The notes beneath the pieces are model-generated. The model searched no databases. It was not told where the DNA came from and saw only the letters and a list, made by a program, of their open reading frames with translations. The position numbers were made by a program, and so were the translations under genes. This document shows positions 1 through 9,059 of a stretch of 64,000 bases of DNA, piece by piece (the first letter of the stretch is position 1; each line of letters begins with the position of its first letter). The stretch is from an uncultured Prevotella sp. (GTDB lineage Bacteria; Bacteroidota; Bacteroidia; Bacteroidales; Bacteroidaceae): the NCBI GenBank assembly GCA_946614435.1, contig CAMOGW010000006.1:1-64000 (forward strand). The letters run 5' to 3'.

Positions 1-2
1 TT

Positions 3-1439
3 AACGGCATCAACTACTCGCTCTATTACGACGGCTGGTCTGCCTATGCACAGGTAAGGCCGTTCCCGGCAAGCAAGAACAGGAAATACAGTAATGATGT
101 GAATATTCCGCAGTATATCTACTACAACGGAACCACCTATCTGGTCAGGAAGATCGGCGAGAAGGCTTTCTATGGATGCGACCAGCTCAACAAGGTTGTG
201 ATTCCCGACGGCGTTGAGAGGATCGAGGAGTCTGCCTTCGAGAACTGCACGAACCTGAAGGAAGTCATCATCGGAACTGGACTCTATTACCTCCAGTCTA
301 AGGCTTTTGCAGGATGCACCGCCCTGAAGGACTTCACCATCTACAATTCTGGCTATAATCCAAATAATCTGGACAGCACCTCTGATGCATTTGAAGGCTC
401 GGCTCTCTCACAGGCTACCCTGCATGCGTATCCGAATTATATAGCTAACTTCAGGCAGCACGATGTGTGGAGCCAGTTCGGCACTATCCTGTCTATTGAG
501 AATCCAGACGACATGAGTTTTGCTAATGAGGGCATCTACTATGCAATATACAATGTTGATGGATGGAAATATGCGAAGGTAATGCCAAGTCCAGAGGGAG
601 CAAGATACAGTGGAGTAATCAATATTCCTGAGAAAACATACAGGAATGGCATTACCTATGAAGTAAGGGCGATTGGCGACAAGGCCTTCTATCAATGCAC
701 GGGTCTGACGGGAGTAAGCATTCCTGCTACAATCAGGGAGATTGGCGAGTCAGCCTTTGAGGGATGCACTTCACTGTCCAGTTTCTATAGCTATGCTACA
801 TCACGCCCCACGGTGAACAACAAAGTGTTTGAAGGAGCATCTATCAGCAATGCCACATTGTATGTTCCCAATGATGTGGTCAGCCTCTATGCGGCCACAG
901 ATCCTTGGAGCGGTTTCGGAAACATCTTAGGACTGACCGATGCAGGAGAGCCAATATATGGACAGCAGTGTGCTACGCCTACGATTGCCTACAAAAACGG
1001 GAAACTGAACTTCTCATGTGAGACACCTAGCGCTGAATTCCACAGCACAATCACGGATGCTGACATACAGACACGTCAGGGCAATGAGATTAGTCTGACC
1101 AAGACTTATTACATCTCTGTATATGCTACAGCCGCCTCGTATGACAAGTCGGCAGATGCCACAGCTACCCTGTGCTGGATAGACGTGGAACCACAAAGCG
1201 GGACAACCAACGTCATAGAGACGCAAGCCTTGCCGGTACTGATTACCTGCAAACAGGGTGTGCTCACGATAAAGGGTCTGAATGCAGGCACTCGTGTTAC
1301 AATTTATGATGTGGAAGGTCACCAGACGAACAGTGGTACATCAGCATCTACCACATTGGTCCTCGATTCCCACATCCCGGCAGGCAGTGTTGCCATTGTG
1401 AAGATTGACAACAAGTCGGTGAAAATACTGATCAGTTAA
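3..1439 (+). CDS. BspA-like leucine-rich repeat surface protein, 5' truncated
   Basis: The reading frame is open from base 3, so the start lies before the window; the GTG at 99 is internal. Seen: LRR_5 (BspA-type) units with the pattern AF..C..L..V.IP..V..I, for example around residues 25-60 and 190-225 counted from base 99. A roughly 170-residue block occurs at least twice, each opening with a GIYY..Y..DGW-like motif; the first copy begins at the window edge. The last about 75 residues resemble a type IX secretion sorting domain (VTIYDVEGH, then a basic and hydrophobic end, KSVKILIS). Family knowledge: such proteins are exported, often cell-surface attached, and linked to adhesion. The ligand cannot be read from sequence. 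A terminator-like hairpin follows at 1497. Confidence 0.85.
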   Translation, partial: NGINYSLYYDGWSAYAQVRPFPASKNRKYSNDVNIPQYIYYNGTTYLVRKIGEKAFYGCDQLNKVVIPDGVERIEESAFENCTNLKEVIIGTGLYYLQSKAFAGCTALKDFTIYNSGYNPNNLDSTSDAFEGSALSQATLHAYPNYIANFRQHDVWSQFGTILSIENPDDMSFANEGIYYAIYNVDGWKYAKVMPSPEGARYSGVINIPEKTYRNGITYEVRAIGDKAFYQCTGLTGVSIPATIREIGESAFEGCTSLSSFYSYATSRPTVNNKVFEGASISNATLYVPNDVVSLYAATDPWSGFGNILGLTDAGEPIYGQQCATPTIAYKNGKLNFSCETPSAEFHSTITDADIQTRQGNEISLTKTYYISVYATAASYDKSADATATLCWIDVEPQSGTTNVIETQALPVLITCKQGVLTIKGLNAGTRVTIYDVEGHQTNSGTSASTTLVLDSHIPAGSVAIVKIDNKSVKILIS

Positions 1440-1496
1440 TATGCGGCGGAACGGAACGACCGCATAGGAAAGAAAGATTAGAAAGCACGAATGAAG

Positions 1497-1527
1497 AATC
1501 TCAGCCGGAAGATGGCTGGGATTTTTC
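1497..1527 (+). terminator. Probable rho-independent terminator
   Basis: Arms AATCTCAGCC (1497-1506) and GGCTGGGATT (1514-1523) pair with one G-U, and a T-run follows. It ends the LRR gene and argues that the upstream ATG at 1491 is not the start of the next gene. Confidence 0.6.
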
Positions 1528-1583
1528 ATTTGTGCAGGCTGCAATTAGTAGCAGTGCAAAACAAAAGAAAAGCATACTTTCCT

Positions 1584-1614
1584 TTTGCATTTCGCTCGAC
1601 TTTCCGTAACTTTG
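1584..1614 (+). promoter_or_regulatory. Bacteroidetes-type promoter
   Basis: TTTG at 1584-1587 is followed after 19 bases by TAACTTTG at 1607-1614, matching the Bacteroidetes -33/-7 consensus. It lies just ahead of ATG 1623 and decides that start for the FAD oxidoreductase. Confidence 0.65.
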
Positions 1615-1622
1615 CATCCAAT

Positions 1623-3281
1623 ATGACAAATGAATATCAGATAAGGGTGTTGCCGGAGGTGGCCGCCCAGCAGGATAGGTTGAAACAGTTATTGGCCGAC
1701 GAGTACGGTCTGCGGATGAACGAGATCATGGGAATCCGCATACTGAAGAGAAGTATTGATGCCCGTCAGCGTACCATCTATGTGAACTTGAAGGTGCGTG
1801 TTTATGTGAACGAACTGCCTTCCGATGACGAATATCAGCATGTGGACTATCCCGATGTGAGCGACCGTAGGCAGGTCATCGTCGTGGGTGCAGGCCCAGG
1901 CGGACTCTTTGCTGCCCTCCGACTGATTGAACTGGGCTTCCGCCCCATCGTGCTGGAACGGGGAAAGAATGTGCACGAACGAAAAAAAGACATGGCCAAT
2001 ATAGCTCGTACGCAGCAGGTGGACGAAGAGAGCAACTACTGCTTTGGTGAGGGTGGGGCAGGTGCCTACTCCGACGGAAAGCTCTACACCCGTTCGAAGA
2101 AGCGAGGCAACATTGAGAAGATTCTGAACGTGTTCTGTCAGCATGGTGCTTCGACTGCTATTCTTGCCGATGCACACCCCCACATCGGCACTGACAGGTT
2201 GCCGCAAGTAATAGAGAACATGCGCAATACGATCATCAGATGTGGCGGTGAGGTGCATTTCCAGACGAAAGTGACACGACTGATCATAGAGGCCTCCTCT
2301 GACCCTTCCAAAGGGAGGGGGGGAGAACGCGTGATAGGTGTGGAGACTGTATCAACAGCTCCCATCCTTTCGGAGGGGGTGGGAGAGACCGCATTCTTTG
2401 GTCCCGTCATCCTGGCAACAGGCCACTCGGCTCGCGATGTGTATCGCTATTTGGCAGAGGCGAAGATTGAAATTGAGGCGAAAGGCATTGCCGTAGGTGT
2501 GCGACTGGAGCACCCTTCTGCTCTGATAGATCAGATACAGTATCATCGCAAGGAGGGCCGGGGACGTTGGCTCCCCGCTGCCGAGTATGCATTTGTGACA
2601 CAGGTCGAGGGGCGCGGCGTCTATTCATTCTGTATGTGTCCTGGTGGCTTTGTTATTCCTGCAGCAACAGGACCTGAACAGATTGTGGTCAACGGCATGA
2701 GTCCGGCTAATCGCGGCACACAATGGTCGAACTCGGGCATGGTGGTCGAGGTGAGGCCGGAGGATTTAGAGGGCATGGCGGTAGCAAACTCTTCACTGTC
2801 AGCTCTCGACTCTCCACTAAAAATGATGTACTTTCAGGAACAACTGGAGCACGACTGTTGGCAGCAGGGCAATCGCAAGCAGACGGCTCCAGCGCAGCGC
2901 ATGGCCGACTTCGTGAATGGAAGGCTCAGCTTCGATCTGCCCAAGAGCAGTTATGCCCCTGGGCTGGTGTCGTCGCCCCTGCATTTCTGGATGCCGAAGT
3001 CTATATCGCATCGTCTGCAGCAGGGATTCCGGCAGTTTGGCAAGCAGGCTCACGGATTTCTCACCAACGATGCCGTGATGATAGGTGTGGAGACCCGCAC
3101 CTCGTCGCCTGTGCGCATAGTGCGCAATCCTGAGACCCTTCAGCATGTTCGGGTGCAGGGGCTCTTCCCCTGTGGCGAGGGGGCCGGCTATGCAGGCGGA
3201 ATCGTGTCGGCAGGTGTGGATGGCGAGCGGTGTGCAGAGATGTGCGCCCTGTATCTGAAGGAGAACAGCGCCGTGTGTTAG
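1623..3281 (+). CDS. FAD-dependent oxidoreductase (COG2509-like)
   Basis: About 552 residues from ATG 1623. The same frame is open from 1491, but that part contains a terminator and promoter. Seen: a Rossmann dinucleotide-binding motif GAGPGG (residues 89-94) with the expected acidic residue downstream (VLERG), and a GPVILATGHSARDVY segment typical of this uncharacterised FAD dehydrogenase family. The substrate is unknown; the family is probably cytosolic. Odd: between the nucleotide-binding part and GPVILATG there are two G-rich, proline/serine/glycine segments (bases about 2285-2391) that look like inserted palindromic repeats. A serine/leucine segment at 2791-2818 is made of heptamers. The gene stays open through all of them. 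Confidence 0.85.
   Translation: MTNEYQIRVLPEVAAQQDRLKQLLADEYGLRMNEIMGIRILKRSIDARQRTIYVNLKVRVYVNELPSDDEYQHVDYPDVSDRRQVIVVGAGPGGLFAALRLIELGFRPIVLERGKNVHERKKDMANIARTQQVDEESNYCFGEGGAGAYSDGKLYTRSKKRGNIEKILNVFCQHGASTAILADAHPHIGTDRLPQVIENMRNTIIRCGGEVHFQTKVTRLIIEASSDPSKGRGGERVIGVETVSTAPILSEGVGETAFFGPVILATGHSARDVYRYLAEAKIEIEAKGIAVGVRLEHPSALIDQIQYHRKEGRGRWLPAAEYAFVTQVEGRGVYSFCMCPGGFVIPAATGPEQIVVNGMSPANRGTQWSNSGMVVEVRPEDLEGMAVANSSLSALDSPLKMMYFQEQLEHDCWQQGNRKQTAPAQRMADFVNGRLSFDLPKSSYAPGLVSSPLHFWMPKSISHRLQQGFRQFGKQAHGFLTNDAVMIGVETRTSSPVRIVRNPETLQHVRVQGLFPCGEGAGYAGGIVSAGVDGERCAEMCALYLKENSAVC
2285..2391. repeat. Probable in-frame palindromic repeat insertion
   Basis: Two G/C-skewed stem-like segments (about 2285-2327 and 2371-2391) have cores CCTTCCAAAGGGAGG and CCTTTCGGAGG. 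They encode a low-complexity stretch between otherwise conserved parts of the FAD enzyme. Their style resembles the clearer copies in blaR1, apgM and thrA, but the sequence is a different and more decayed subfamily. Confidence 0.5.
2791..2818. repeat. Degenerate heptamer tandem repeat inside the FAD oxidoreductase gene
   Basis: Four consecutive 7-base units (CTTCACT, GTCAGCT, CTCGACT, CTCCACT) encode a serine/leucine-rich linker. The type matches heptamer runs at 3310, 19619 and 53442. Confidence 0.5.
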
Positions 3282-3309
3282 CCGTTAAAAATGATTAAGC
3301 GTGTGCAAA

Positions 3310-3344
3310 AACTCCTAACTGTTCACGCTGAACTCCTAACTCTT
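3310..3344. repeat. Degenerate heptamer tandem repeat, intergenic
   Basis: Five 7-base units read AACTCCT, AACTGTT, CACGCTG, AACTCCT, AACTCTT. The run sits between the FAD gene and the LysE-type gene, directly before a TATTTTTG box at 3348-3355. Confidence 0.55.
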
Positions 3345-3363
3345 TTGTATTTTTGCAATAATT

Positions 3364-4029
3364 ATGCCATTTCACATGCCAATTAACATATTGGACTTCA
3401 TCTTTAAGGGGATGCTAATCGGAATGATAGCATCGGCGCCGATGGGTCCTACGGGTGTCCTCTGTGTGCAGCGCACGCTGAAGAAAGGCCGTTCCTATGG
3501 CCTTGTCACGGGTGTCGGCGCAGCCCTTAGCGACATTATCTATGCGGCAATCACGGGCTTTGGCATGGCTTTCGTCATGGATTTCGTGAACGATCCGCAG
3601 AACCGTTATTATTTACAGATTGTTGGCTCGCTGATGTTGTTGGGCTTTGGATGGTTCACTTACCGCACCGACCCAACAAAGAAGATGCACAAGTCTGGAA
3701 ACGAGAAGGGCACGCTGACCTACAATCTGGTGACAGCTTTTATCGTCACCCTCTCCAATCCTCTGATTGTTTTCCTCTTTATGGCGCTCTATGCACAGTT
3801 CGCTTTCGTGCTGCCCAATCATCCGTTCGAGATGGTGGTGGGCTTCCTGAGCATTGTGGGAGGAGCCATGCTCTGGTGGTGGGGACTGACTTGGCTGGTC
3901 GATAAGATTCGTACAAAGTTTGACGAGAACGGTATCAAACTCATCAATCAGGTCATTGGCGTGGCCGTGATCATCAGCAGTGTCATCATGCTGCTTGGCA
4001 CCACGACCAACCTGCTCAGATTCTTCTGA
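3364..4029 (+). CDS. LysE/RhtB-family exporter
   Basis: 221 residues, the usual size for the family. Seen: about six hydrophobic segments and the N-terminal family signature around SAPMGPTGVLCVQRTLKKGR (residues 21-40). Family knowledge: these inner-membrane proteins export amino acids or related metabolites; the substrate here is unknown. A TATTTTTG -7 box at 3348-3355 lies 8 bases before the first ATG, so the second ATG (residue 5, base 3376) could be the true start. The next gene follows after 51 bases. Confidence 0.85.
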   Translation: MPFHMPINILDFIFKGMLIGMIASAPMGPTGVLCVQRTLKKGRSYGLVTGVGAALSDIIYAAITGFGMAFVMDFVNDPQNRYYLQIVGSLMLLGFGWFTYRTDPTKKMHKSGNEKGTLTYNLVTAFIVTLSNPLIVFLFMALYAQFAFVLPNHPFEMVVGFLSIVGGAMLWWWGLTWLVDKIRTKFDENGIKLINQVIGVAVIISSVIMLLGTTTNLLRFF

Positions 4030-4080
4030 AAAGAGTGGCGTTGATGTAATTACTAAAGTTTTGATTAATAGATTGTTAAA

Positions 4081-4626
4081 GTGTATATAGCTCAAGAACT
4101 AAGAAAGAAGAATATAGCGGAATATTTGCTATATATGTGGCAGATAGAAGACACCATCCGTGCGTTTGGCTGTTCTCTTCCCCGCATCCGGCGTGAGTAT
4201 GTGGAACGCTTCGATTATACGGATGAGCAGAAGGAAGAAGAGATAGACTGGTTTGGCAATCTCATCCGAATGATGAATGAAGAGGGCTGTCGCGAACAAG
4301 GCCATCTGCAAATAAATAAGGTGACCATGCAGACTCTTATCGAATTGCATGGTCAACTGCTCGCTTCGCCCAAGTTCCCCTTTTATAGCACAGCCTATTA
4401 CAAGGTGCTCCCTTTCATCGTGGAGTTGCGCAATCGAGGGGCCGACAAGGAGGAAAATGAGATAGAAACCTGTTTTAATTCGCTCTATGGCGTGATGATG
4501 CTGCGACTGCAGAAAAAGGAAATCACACCAAACACAGAGCATGCAGTCAAGGAAATATCAACCTTTATCGGTATGCTCAGCGACTATTATAAGAAAGATA
4601 AGGAAGAAGGTATAAAATTTGAATAG
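4081..4626 (+). CDS. DUF4924 family protein
   Basis: 181 residues, with a GTG start giving the family-typical opening (MYIAQELRKKNIAEYLLYMW). The protein is mostly charged and helical, with no signal peptide or membrane segment, and is probably cytosolic. Function is unknown; as far as I know the family is found in Bacteroidales and often sits near rfbD, as here, where rfbD starts 6 bases downstream. Co-transcription with rfbD is likely. Confidence 0.8.
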   Translation: MYIAQELRKKNIAEYLLYMWQIEDTIRAFGCSLPRIRREYVERFDYTDEQKEEEIDWFGNLIRMMNEEGCREQGHLQINKVTMQTLIELHGQLLASPKFPFYSTAYYKVLPFIVELRNRGADKEENEIETCFNSLYGVMMLRLQKKEITPNTEHAVKEISTFIGMLSDYYKKDKEEGIKFE

Positions 4627-4632
4627 AAAACT

Positions 4633-5484
4633 ATGAACATTCTGATAACAGGCTGTAATGGCCAACTCGGGAATGAGATGCAGCTGTTGGAGAAAGTGCA
4701 TCCTGAACACAACTATTTTAATACGGATGTAGCCGAGCTGGACATTACTAATCAAGAGGCTATTGAGGCGTTTGTGACTGAACATGAGATTGACGGTATC
4801 GTGAACTGTGCTGCCTATACGGCAGTTGACAAGGCTGAGGAGAATCAGGAACTGTGCCGTCTGCTCAATGCTGTGGCTCCTGGCTATCTGGCCGAGGCTA
4901 TGGGTAAGCGCGGCGGCTGGTTTGTTCAGATTTCTACCGACTATGTGTTCGACGGAACCAACCATACACCTTATGTGGAGACAGACGCGACTTGTCCTGA
5001 CAGCGTATATGGAAGTACAAAACTGGCAGGCGAACAGATGGCGCAGAAATGTTGCAAGCGCACTATGATTATCCGCACTGCATGGCTCTACAGCACATTC
5101 GGCAACAACTTTGTAAAGACCATGATCCGACTGGGCAAGGAGAAACCCGAACTGGGCGTGATATTCGATCAGATAGGCACCCCCACCTATGCTCGTGACT
5201 TGGCTGTGGCCATCTTTGCCGCGATTGAGAAGGGCATCCGGCCTGGTGTCTATCACTTCAGCAACGAAGGCGTTATCTCATGGTTCGACTTTACAAAGGC
5301 TATCCACCGTATTGCCGGCATCACCACTTGTCATGTGAAGCCCCTGCATACAGCCGAATATCCCACGCCGGCCCATCGTCCGCATTACTCTGTGCTCGAC
5401 AAGACTAAAATCAAGCAGACCTATGACATTGAGATACCCTATTGGGAAGAGTCGCTGGCAGAGTGCATCGCATTGTTGAAATAA
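4633..5484 (+). CDS. rfbD: dTDP-4-dehydrorhamnose reductase
   Basis: 283 residues. Seen: the N-terminal nucleotide-binding motif of the extended SDR family (ITGCNGQLGNE), the catalytic YGSTKLAGE (YxxxK) around residue 125, and the STDYVFDG signature. It reduces dTDP-4-dehydro-L-rhamnose to dTDP-L-rhamnose with NAD(P)H, the last step of rhamnose donor synthesis. The rmlABC partners are not in this window. It may feed surface glycans such as those built by the cluster after 54.5 kb, but that link is inference. Confidence 0.93.
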   Translation: MNILITGCNGQLGNEMQLLEKVHPEHNYFNTDVAELDITNQEAIEAFVTEHEIDGIVNCAAYTAVDKAEENQELCRLLNAVAPGYLAEAMGKRGGWFVQISTDYVFDGTNHTPYVETDATCPDSVYGSTKLAGEQMAQKCCKRTMIIRTAWLYSTFGNNFVKTMIRLGKEKPELGVIFDQIGTPTYARDLAVAIFAAIEKGIRPGVYHFSNEGVISWFDFTKAIHRIAGITTCHVKPLHTAEYPTPAHRPHYSVLDKTKIKQTYDIEIPYWEESLAECIALLK

Positions 5485-5519
5485 CAAGGTGACCATGGCT
5501 GCCGTAATTGGAAGAAGTG

Positions 5520-5788
5520 ATGGTGGAGAATATTGCACGTATCGTTCGTCGCAGACCTAATCACCGTCAGCCTCACTCGCTGTTGGAGGAAACCATCCGG
5601 CTCTTTGATGAAAGGGGGGCGCTGATGAGTAATGATGAAAAGGAAGAAGCGGCCTTAGGACTTGTGATGACATGGGTGAACCGCTCGCTTTTTCTTAATT
5701 TCGTCTCGAAACGGCTTATCATATCATTTATAATATTGTAGGTCTCAGTAAGGAGGAGATAGAGTATATAGAGGGTAACGAATTATAA
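5520..5788 (+). pseudogene. Small hypothetical gene with an apparent frameshift
   Basis: From ATG 5520 a frame runs through a charged helical sequence (MVENIARIVRRRPN..., then LLEETIRLFDERG) to a stop at 5739-5741. The final residues of that frame look unnatural. A neighbouring frame from about base 5700 reads FRLETAYHIIYNIVGLSKEE and ends at TAA 5786-5788, right before prfC. One extra T near 5700 would join both halves into one protein of about 90 residues. Either the gene is a pseudogene or the sequence has lost a base in a T-rich run. I do not recognise the family. Confidence 0.5.
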
Positions 5789-5808
5789 ACAAATATTAAT
5801 ATTTAGTT

Positions 5809-7398
5809 GTGAATCAAGAAATAGAACGCAGGCGAACATTCGCCATTATCTCGCACCCGGATGCTGGTAAGACCACACTGACTGAGAAGTTCCTGCTTTT
5901 TGGCGGACAGATTCAGGTGGCCGGCGCAGTAAAGAACAATAAGATTAAGAAGACGGCTACTTCCGACTGGATGGAAATCGAGAAACAACGTGGCATCTCG
6001 GTCTCTACGTCGGTGATGGAGTTTGACTATACTCCTGAGGGGAAGGCTGTTGAATATAAGGTGAATATCCTTGACACTCCTGGTCACCAGGACTTTGCCG
6101 AAGATACGTTCCGTACACTGACAGCCGTAGATTCGGCCATCATCGTGGTCGATGGTGCCAAGGGCGTGGAGACACAGACGCGCAAACTGATGACGGTCTG
6201 CCGCATGCGTAAGACACCCGTTATCATCTTTATTAATAAAATGGATCGTGAGGGACGCGATCCCTTCGACTTGCTTGACGAACTGGAGCAGGAGCTGGAA
6301 ATCAAAGTGCGTCCTTTGAGTTGGCCTATCAATCAGGGAGCTAAGTTCAAGGGTGTGTATAACATCTATGAGCAGAAACTTGATCTCTTCACACCCGACA
6401 AACAACGAGTGACGGAGAAAGTCAGCGTGGATCTCGATTCCGAAGAACTTGATAAGAGAGTTGGTGAGCAGGATGCGGAAAAGCTACGCGAGGATCTTGA
6501 ACTCGTTGATGGCGTGTATCCTGAGTTTGACGTAGAGACTTATCGCGCAGCCGAAGTAGCTCCGGTGTTCTTTGGATCTGCACTTAATAACTTCGGTGTG
6601 CAGGAACTACTCAACTGCTTCGTTGAGATTGCTCCTTCGCCTCGTCCTACGAAGGCCGAAGAACGCGAAGTACAGCCTGAGGAGCCTAAGTTTACGGGCT
6701 TCATCTTCAAGATTACAGCCAATATCGATCCTAATCATCGCTCATGTATTGCATTCTGCAAGGTGTGCTCAGGTAAGTTCCAGCGCAACCAACCCTATCT
6801 GCATGTGCGACAGGGCAAGAACATGCGCTTCACTTCGCCCACGCAGTTCATGGCGCAACGTAAGTCAACGATTGATGAGGCTTGGCCGGGCGATATCGTT
6901 GGTCTGCCTGATACGGGAGGCGTCTTCAAGATTGGTGATACGTTGACCGAGGGTGAACAGCTTCATTTCCGTGGCCTGCCGTCGTTCTCGCCTGAGCTCT
7001 TTAAGTATATTGAGAACGATGATCCCATGAAGTCGAAGCAATTACAGAAGGGCATTGATCAGTTGATGGACGAGGGCGTGGCTCAGTTGTTCGTCAATCA
7101 GTTCAACGGACGCAAGATTATTGGTACGGTTGGCCAGCTGCAGTTTGAAGTCATTCAGTATCGTCTGGAGAATGAGTACAATGCCAAATGCCGTTGGGAA
7201 CCTGTTCATCTCTATAAGGCTTGCTGGATATCGAGTGATAGCGAACAAGAGTTGGAAGCTTTCAAGAAGCGTAAATATCAATATATGGCTAAAGACAAAG
7301 AGGGTAGGGATGTGTTTCTGGCCGACTCAGGCTATGTGCTGTCTATGGCGCAACAGGACTTTGAACACATTCAGTTCCACTTCACCTCAGAGTTCTAA
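5809..7398 (+). CDS. prfC: Peptide chain release factor 3
   Basis: 529 residues, normal for RF3, with a GTG start giving [20 protein letters not shown]. Seen: the GTPase P-loop SHPDAGKTT (about 15-23), switch [10 protein letters not shown], and NKMD for guanine specificity, followed by the translation-factor beta-barrel domains. RF3 is a ribosome-associated GTPase that recycles RF1/RF2 after peptide release. A strong terminator lies downstream. Confidence 0.96.
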   Translation: MNQEIERRRTFAIISHPDAGKTTLTEKFLLFGGQIQVAGAVKNNKIKKTATSDWMEIEKQRGISVSTSVMEFDYTPEGKAVEYKVNILDTPGHQDFAEDTFRTLTAVDSAIIVVDGAKGVETQTRKLMTVCRMRKTPVIIFINKMDREGRDPFDLLDELEQELEIKVRPLSWPINQGAKFKGVYNIYEQKLDLFTPDKQRVTEKVSVDLDSEELDKRVGEQDAEKLREDLELVDGVYPEFDVETYRAAEVAPVFFGSALNNFGVQELLNCFVEIAPSPRPTKAEEREVQPEEPKFTGFIFKITANIDPNHRSCIAFCKVCSGKFQRNQPYLHVRQGKNMRFTSPTQFMAQRKSTIDEAWPGDIVGLPDTGGVFKIGDTLTEGEQLHFRGLPSFSPELFKYIENDDPMKSKQLQKGIDQLMDEGVAQLFVNQFNGRKIIGTVGQLQFEVIQYRLENEYNAKCRWEPVHLYKACWISSDSEQELEAFKKRKYQYMAKDKEGRDVFLADSGYVLSMAQQDFEHIQFHFTSEF

Positions 7399-7481
7399 GA
7401 CAACTCACATGTGATGGCTCCAGATTGATAACAGAGAATCCTGAAGTCCTGTTATCCGCTGCTAAAGAAATAACTTAACAC

Positions 7482-7517
7482 AAAAAAGCCTGCTGCGCAA
7501 TGCAACAGGCTTTTTTT
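7482..7517. terminator. Bidirectional rho-independent terminator between prfC and rplT
   Basis: The hairpin has stem AAAAAAGCCTG with CAGGCTTTTTT and further TGC/GCA pairs, with T-runs on both strands. It can end both prfC (plus) and the infC-rpmI-rplT operon (minus). Confidence 0.8.
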
Positions 7518-7536
7518 GTCATGCTTTGTAGTTGTT

Positions 7537-7881
7537 TTACTTGACCTTAGCAACGATAGCCTTGAAAGCTTCGGGATTGTTCAGAGCCAAATCGGCGAGC
7601 ACCTTACGGTTAATCTCAATACCAGCCTTGGTCAAGGCACCCATCAGCTTGCTGTAGCTCATGCCTTCCATGCGAGCGGCAGCGTTGATACGCTGAATCC
7701 ACAGTGCGCGGAAGTTGCGCTTCTTATTGCGACGATCACGATAGGCGTAGGTCAGACCCTTCTCCCATGTGTTCTTTGCTACTGTCCATACATTCTTGCG
7801 GGCACCAAAATAGCCGCGAGTAAGCTTAAGAATTCTTTTACGTTTTGCTCTCGATGCAACGTGATTTACTGATCTTGGCAT
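7537..7881 (-). CDS. rplT: 50S ribosomal protein L20
   Basis: 114 residues. It starts [19 protein letters not shown] and has the basic [20 protein letters not shown] region typical of L20. It binds 23S rRNA early in large-subunit assembly. It is the last gene of infC-rpmI-rplT, 35 bases after rpmI. In other bacteria L20 represses its own operon through the mRNA; no specific leader structure was identified here. Confidence 0.97.
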   Translation of the reverse strand: MPRSVNHVASRAKRKRILKLTRGYFGARKNVWTVAKNTWEKGLTYAYRDRRNKKRNFRALWIQRINAAARMEGMSYSKLMGALTKAGIEINRKVLADLALNNPEAFKAIVAKVK

Positions 7882-7916
7882 AGTTTCTTTACTTTAAATG
7901 TTAGACAATAGGTTGA

Positions 7917-8114
7917 TTAACGGAGATTCAACAGGTCGCGTACCTGCTTCATGTTGCTGTTGTCAACGATGGTGTAGCCCACCAAGTTGCGCTTCTGCTT
8001 CTTGGTCTTCTTTGTCAGAATGTGGCTGTGGTAAGCGTGATGTCTCTTAACCTTACCTGTACCGGTGAAAGAGAATCTCTTCTTTGCACCAGAGTTTGTC
8101 TTTACTTTTGGCAT
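7917..8114 (-). CDS. rpmI: 50S ribosomal protein L35
   Basis: 65 residues from the ATG at 8114 ([20 protein letters not shown]). The frame is open 13 codons further upstream, but L35 proteins start at MPK. Small and very basic; part of the large ribosomal subunit. Lies between infC and rplT in the conserved order. Confidence 0.96.
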   Translation of the reverse strand: MPKVKTNSGAKKRFSFTGTGKVKRHHAYHSHILTKKTKKQKRNLVGYTIVDNSNMKQVRDLLNLR

Positions 8115-8229
8115 TTTTTTAATTTTTAAATTTGTTATTAATGACGGTGGCAACGCATATACCGGGCGCAGCGCACCTTTTCTTACTTTTTGTCTGAGGA
8201 CAATCTCAATGAAGGCTGTGCCTTCTCAA

Positions 8230-8982
8230 TTAATCCTCCTCTTGTTGCTCTTGCAGCTTCTTCAGCGCATCGGCACTAATCTTGGCATTCGCGAAAAGAC
8301 CTCCGTTAGCAGGCGTCTCTACGTCAATTTCGGTCTCCATCGTTGCAGTTCTGACCTGTCTCATGCTCTCTTTGGCTTCGGACTCGCTGGCCATTCCCAA
8401 CTCATCGTCGCCTACCCGCTGTTTTTCGCGGTCGCGAGCCTGCTGGCTTTTCTTGGCTACACCGGCTTTCTTCGGTGCCAGATAGAGGAACATTTTCTTT
8501 CCTTCAAGCGACGGCATGGATTCCACCTTGCCATATTCCTCCAAATCATTGGCAAAACGCAGCAACAATACTTCGCCCTGCTCTTTGAAAAGGATGCTTC
8601 GGCCACGGAAGAATACGTAGGCACGTACTTTGTTACCTTCCTCCAGAAACTCCTTGGCGTGCTTCAGTTTGAACTGATAGTCGTGCTCGTCGGTCTGAGG
8701 TCCGAAGCGTATTTCCTTTACCTCTACCTTCACTTGCTTGGCTTTCATTTCCTTTGCACGCTTCTTCTGCTGATAGAGGAATTTAGAATAGTCGATGAGA
8801 CGACACACAGGCGGATTCGCATTAGGCGAAATCTCAACAAGGTCCACACCCTGCTGACGAGCCATGTCCAAAGCTTGTTTTGTAGGCATTACCGTTGATC
8901 CGCTGTCGCCTACGATGCGGACTTCACGCACACGTATCTGTTCGTTGATGCGGTACTGGTTCTGTTTTTTGTCGGTCTTCAT
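8230..8982 (-). CDS. infC: Translation initiation factor IF-3 with long C-terminal extension
   Basis: 250 residues. Seen: the IF3 N-domain ([16 protein letters not shown]), the [19 protein letters not shown] linker motif, and the C-domain ending around MFLYLAPKK (about residue 168). A further 80 residues, rich in acidic and basic residues, follow; most IF3 proteins of about 180 residues lack this tail. IF3 binds the 30S subunit and proofreads start-codon selection. The promoter at 9006-9036 drives infC-rpmI-rplT; the 115 bases before rpmI hold no recognisable element. Confidence 0.95.
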   Translation of the reverse strand: MKTDKKQNQYRINEQIRVREVRIVGDSGSTVMPTKQALDMARQQGVDLVEISPNANPPVCRLIDYSKFLYQQKKRAKEMKAKQVKVEVKEIRFGPQTDEHDYQFKLKHAKEFLEEGNKVRAYVFFRGRSILFKEQGEVLLLRFANDLEEYGKVESMPSLEGKKMFLYLAPKKAGVAKKSQQARDREKQRVGDDELGMASESEAKESMRQVRTATMETEIDVETPANGGLFANAKISADALKKLQEQQEED

Positions 8983-9005
8983 TAACTATTTTAAAAAATC
9001 GGCTG

Positions 9006-9036
9006 CAAAGTTATTACATTTCGTTCAAATAGCAAA
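9006..9036 (-). promoter_or_regulatory. Promoter of the infC operon
   Basis: On the minus strand, TTTG (9036-9033), 19 bases, then TAACTTTG (9013-9006) form a good Bacteroidetes -33/-7 pair 24 bases before the infC start. Confidence 0.7.
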
Positions 9037-9059
9037 GAGTTTTCTCAATTATTTTTGTA

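Noticed and set aside
1491..1622. Upstream ATG extending the FAD oxidoreductase by 44 codons
   Set aside because: The stretch contains a terminator hairpin and a -33/-7 promoter, and family proteins begin near the later ATG.
8065..8898. 277-codon plus-strand frame across rpmI and infC
   Set aside because: Antisense to two ribosomal/translation genes in their conserved order.
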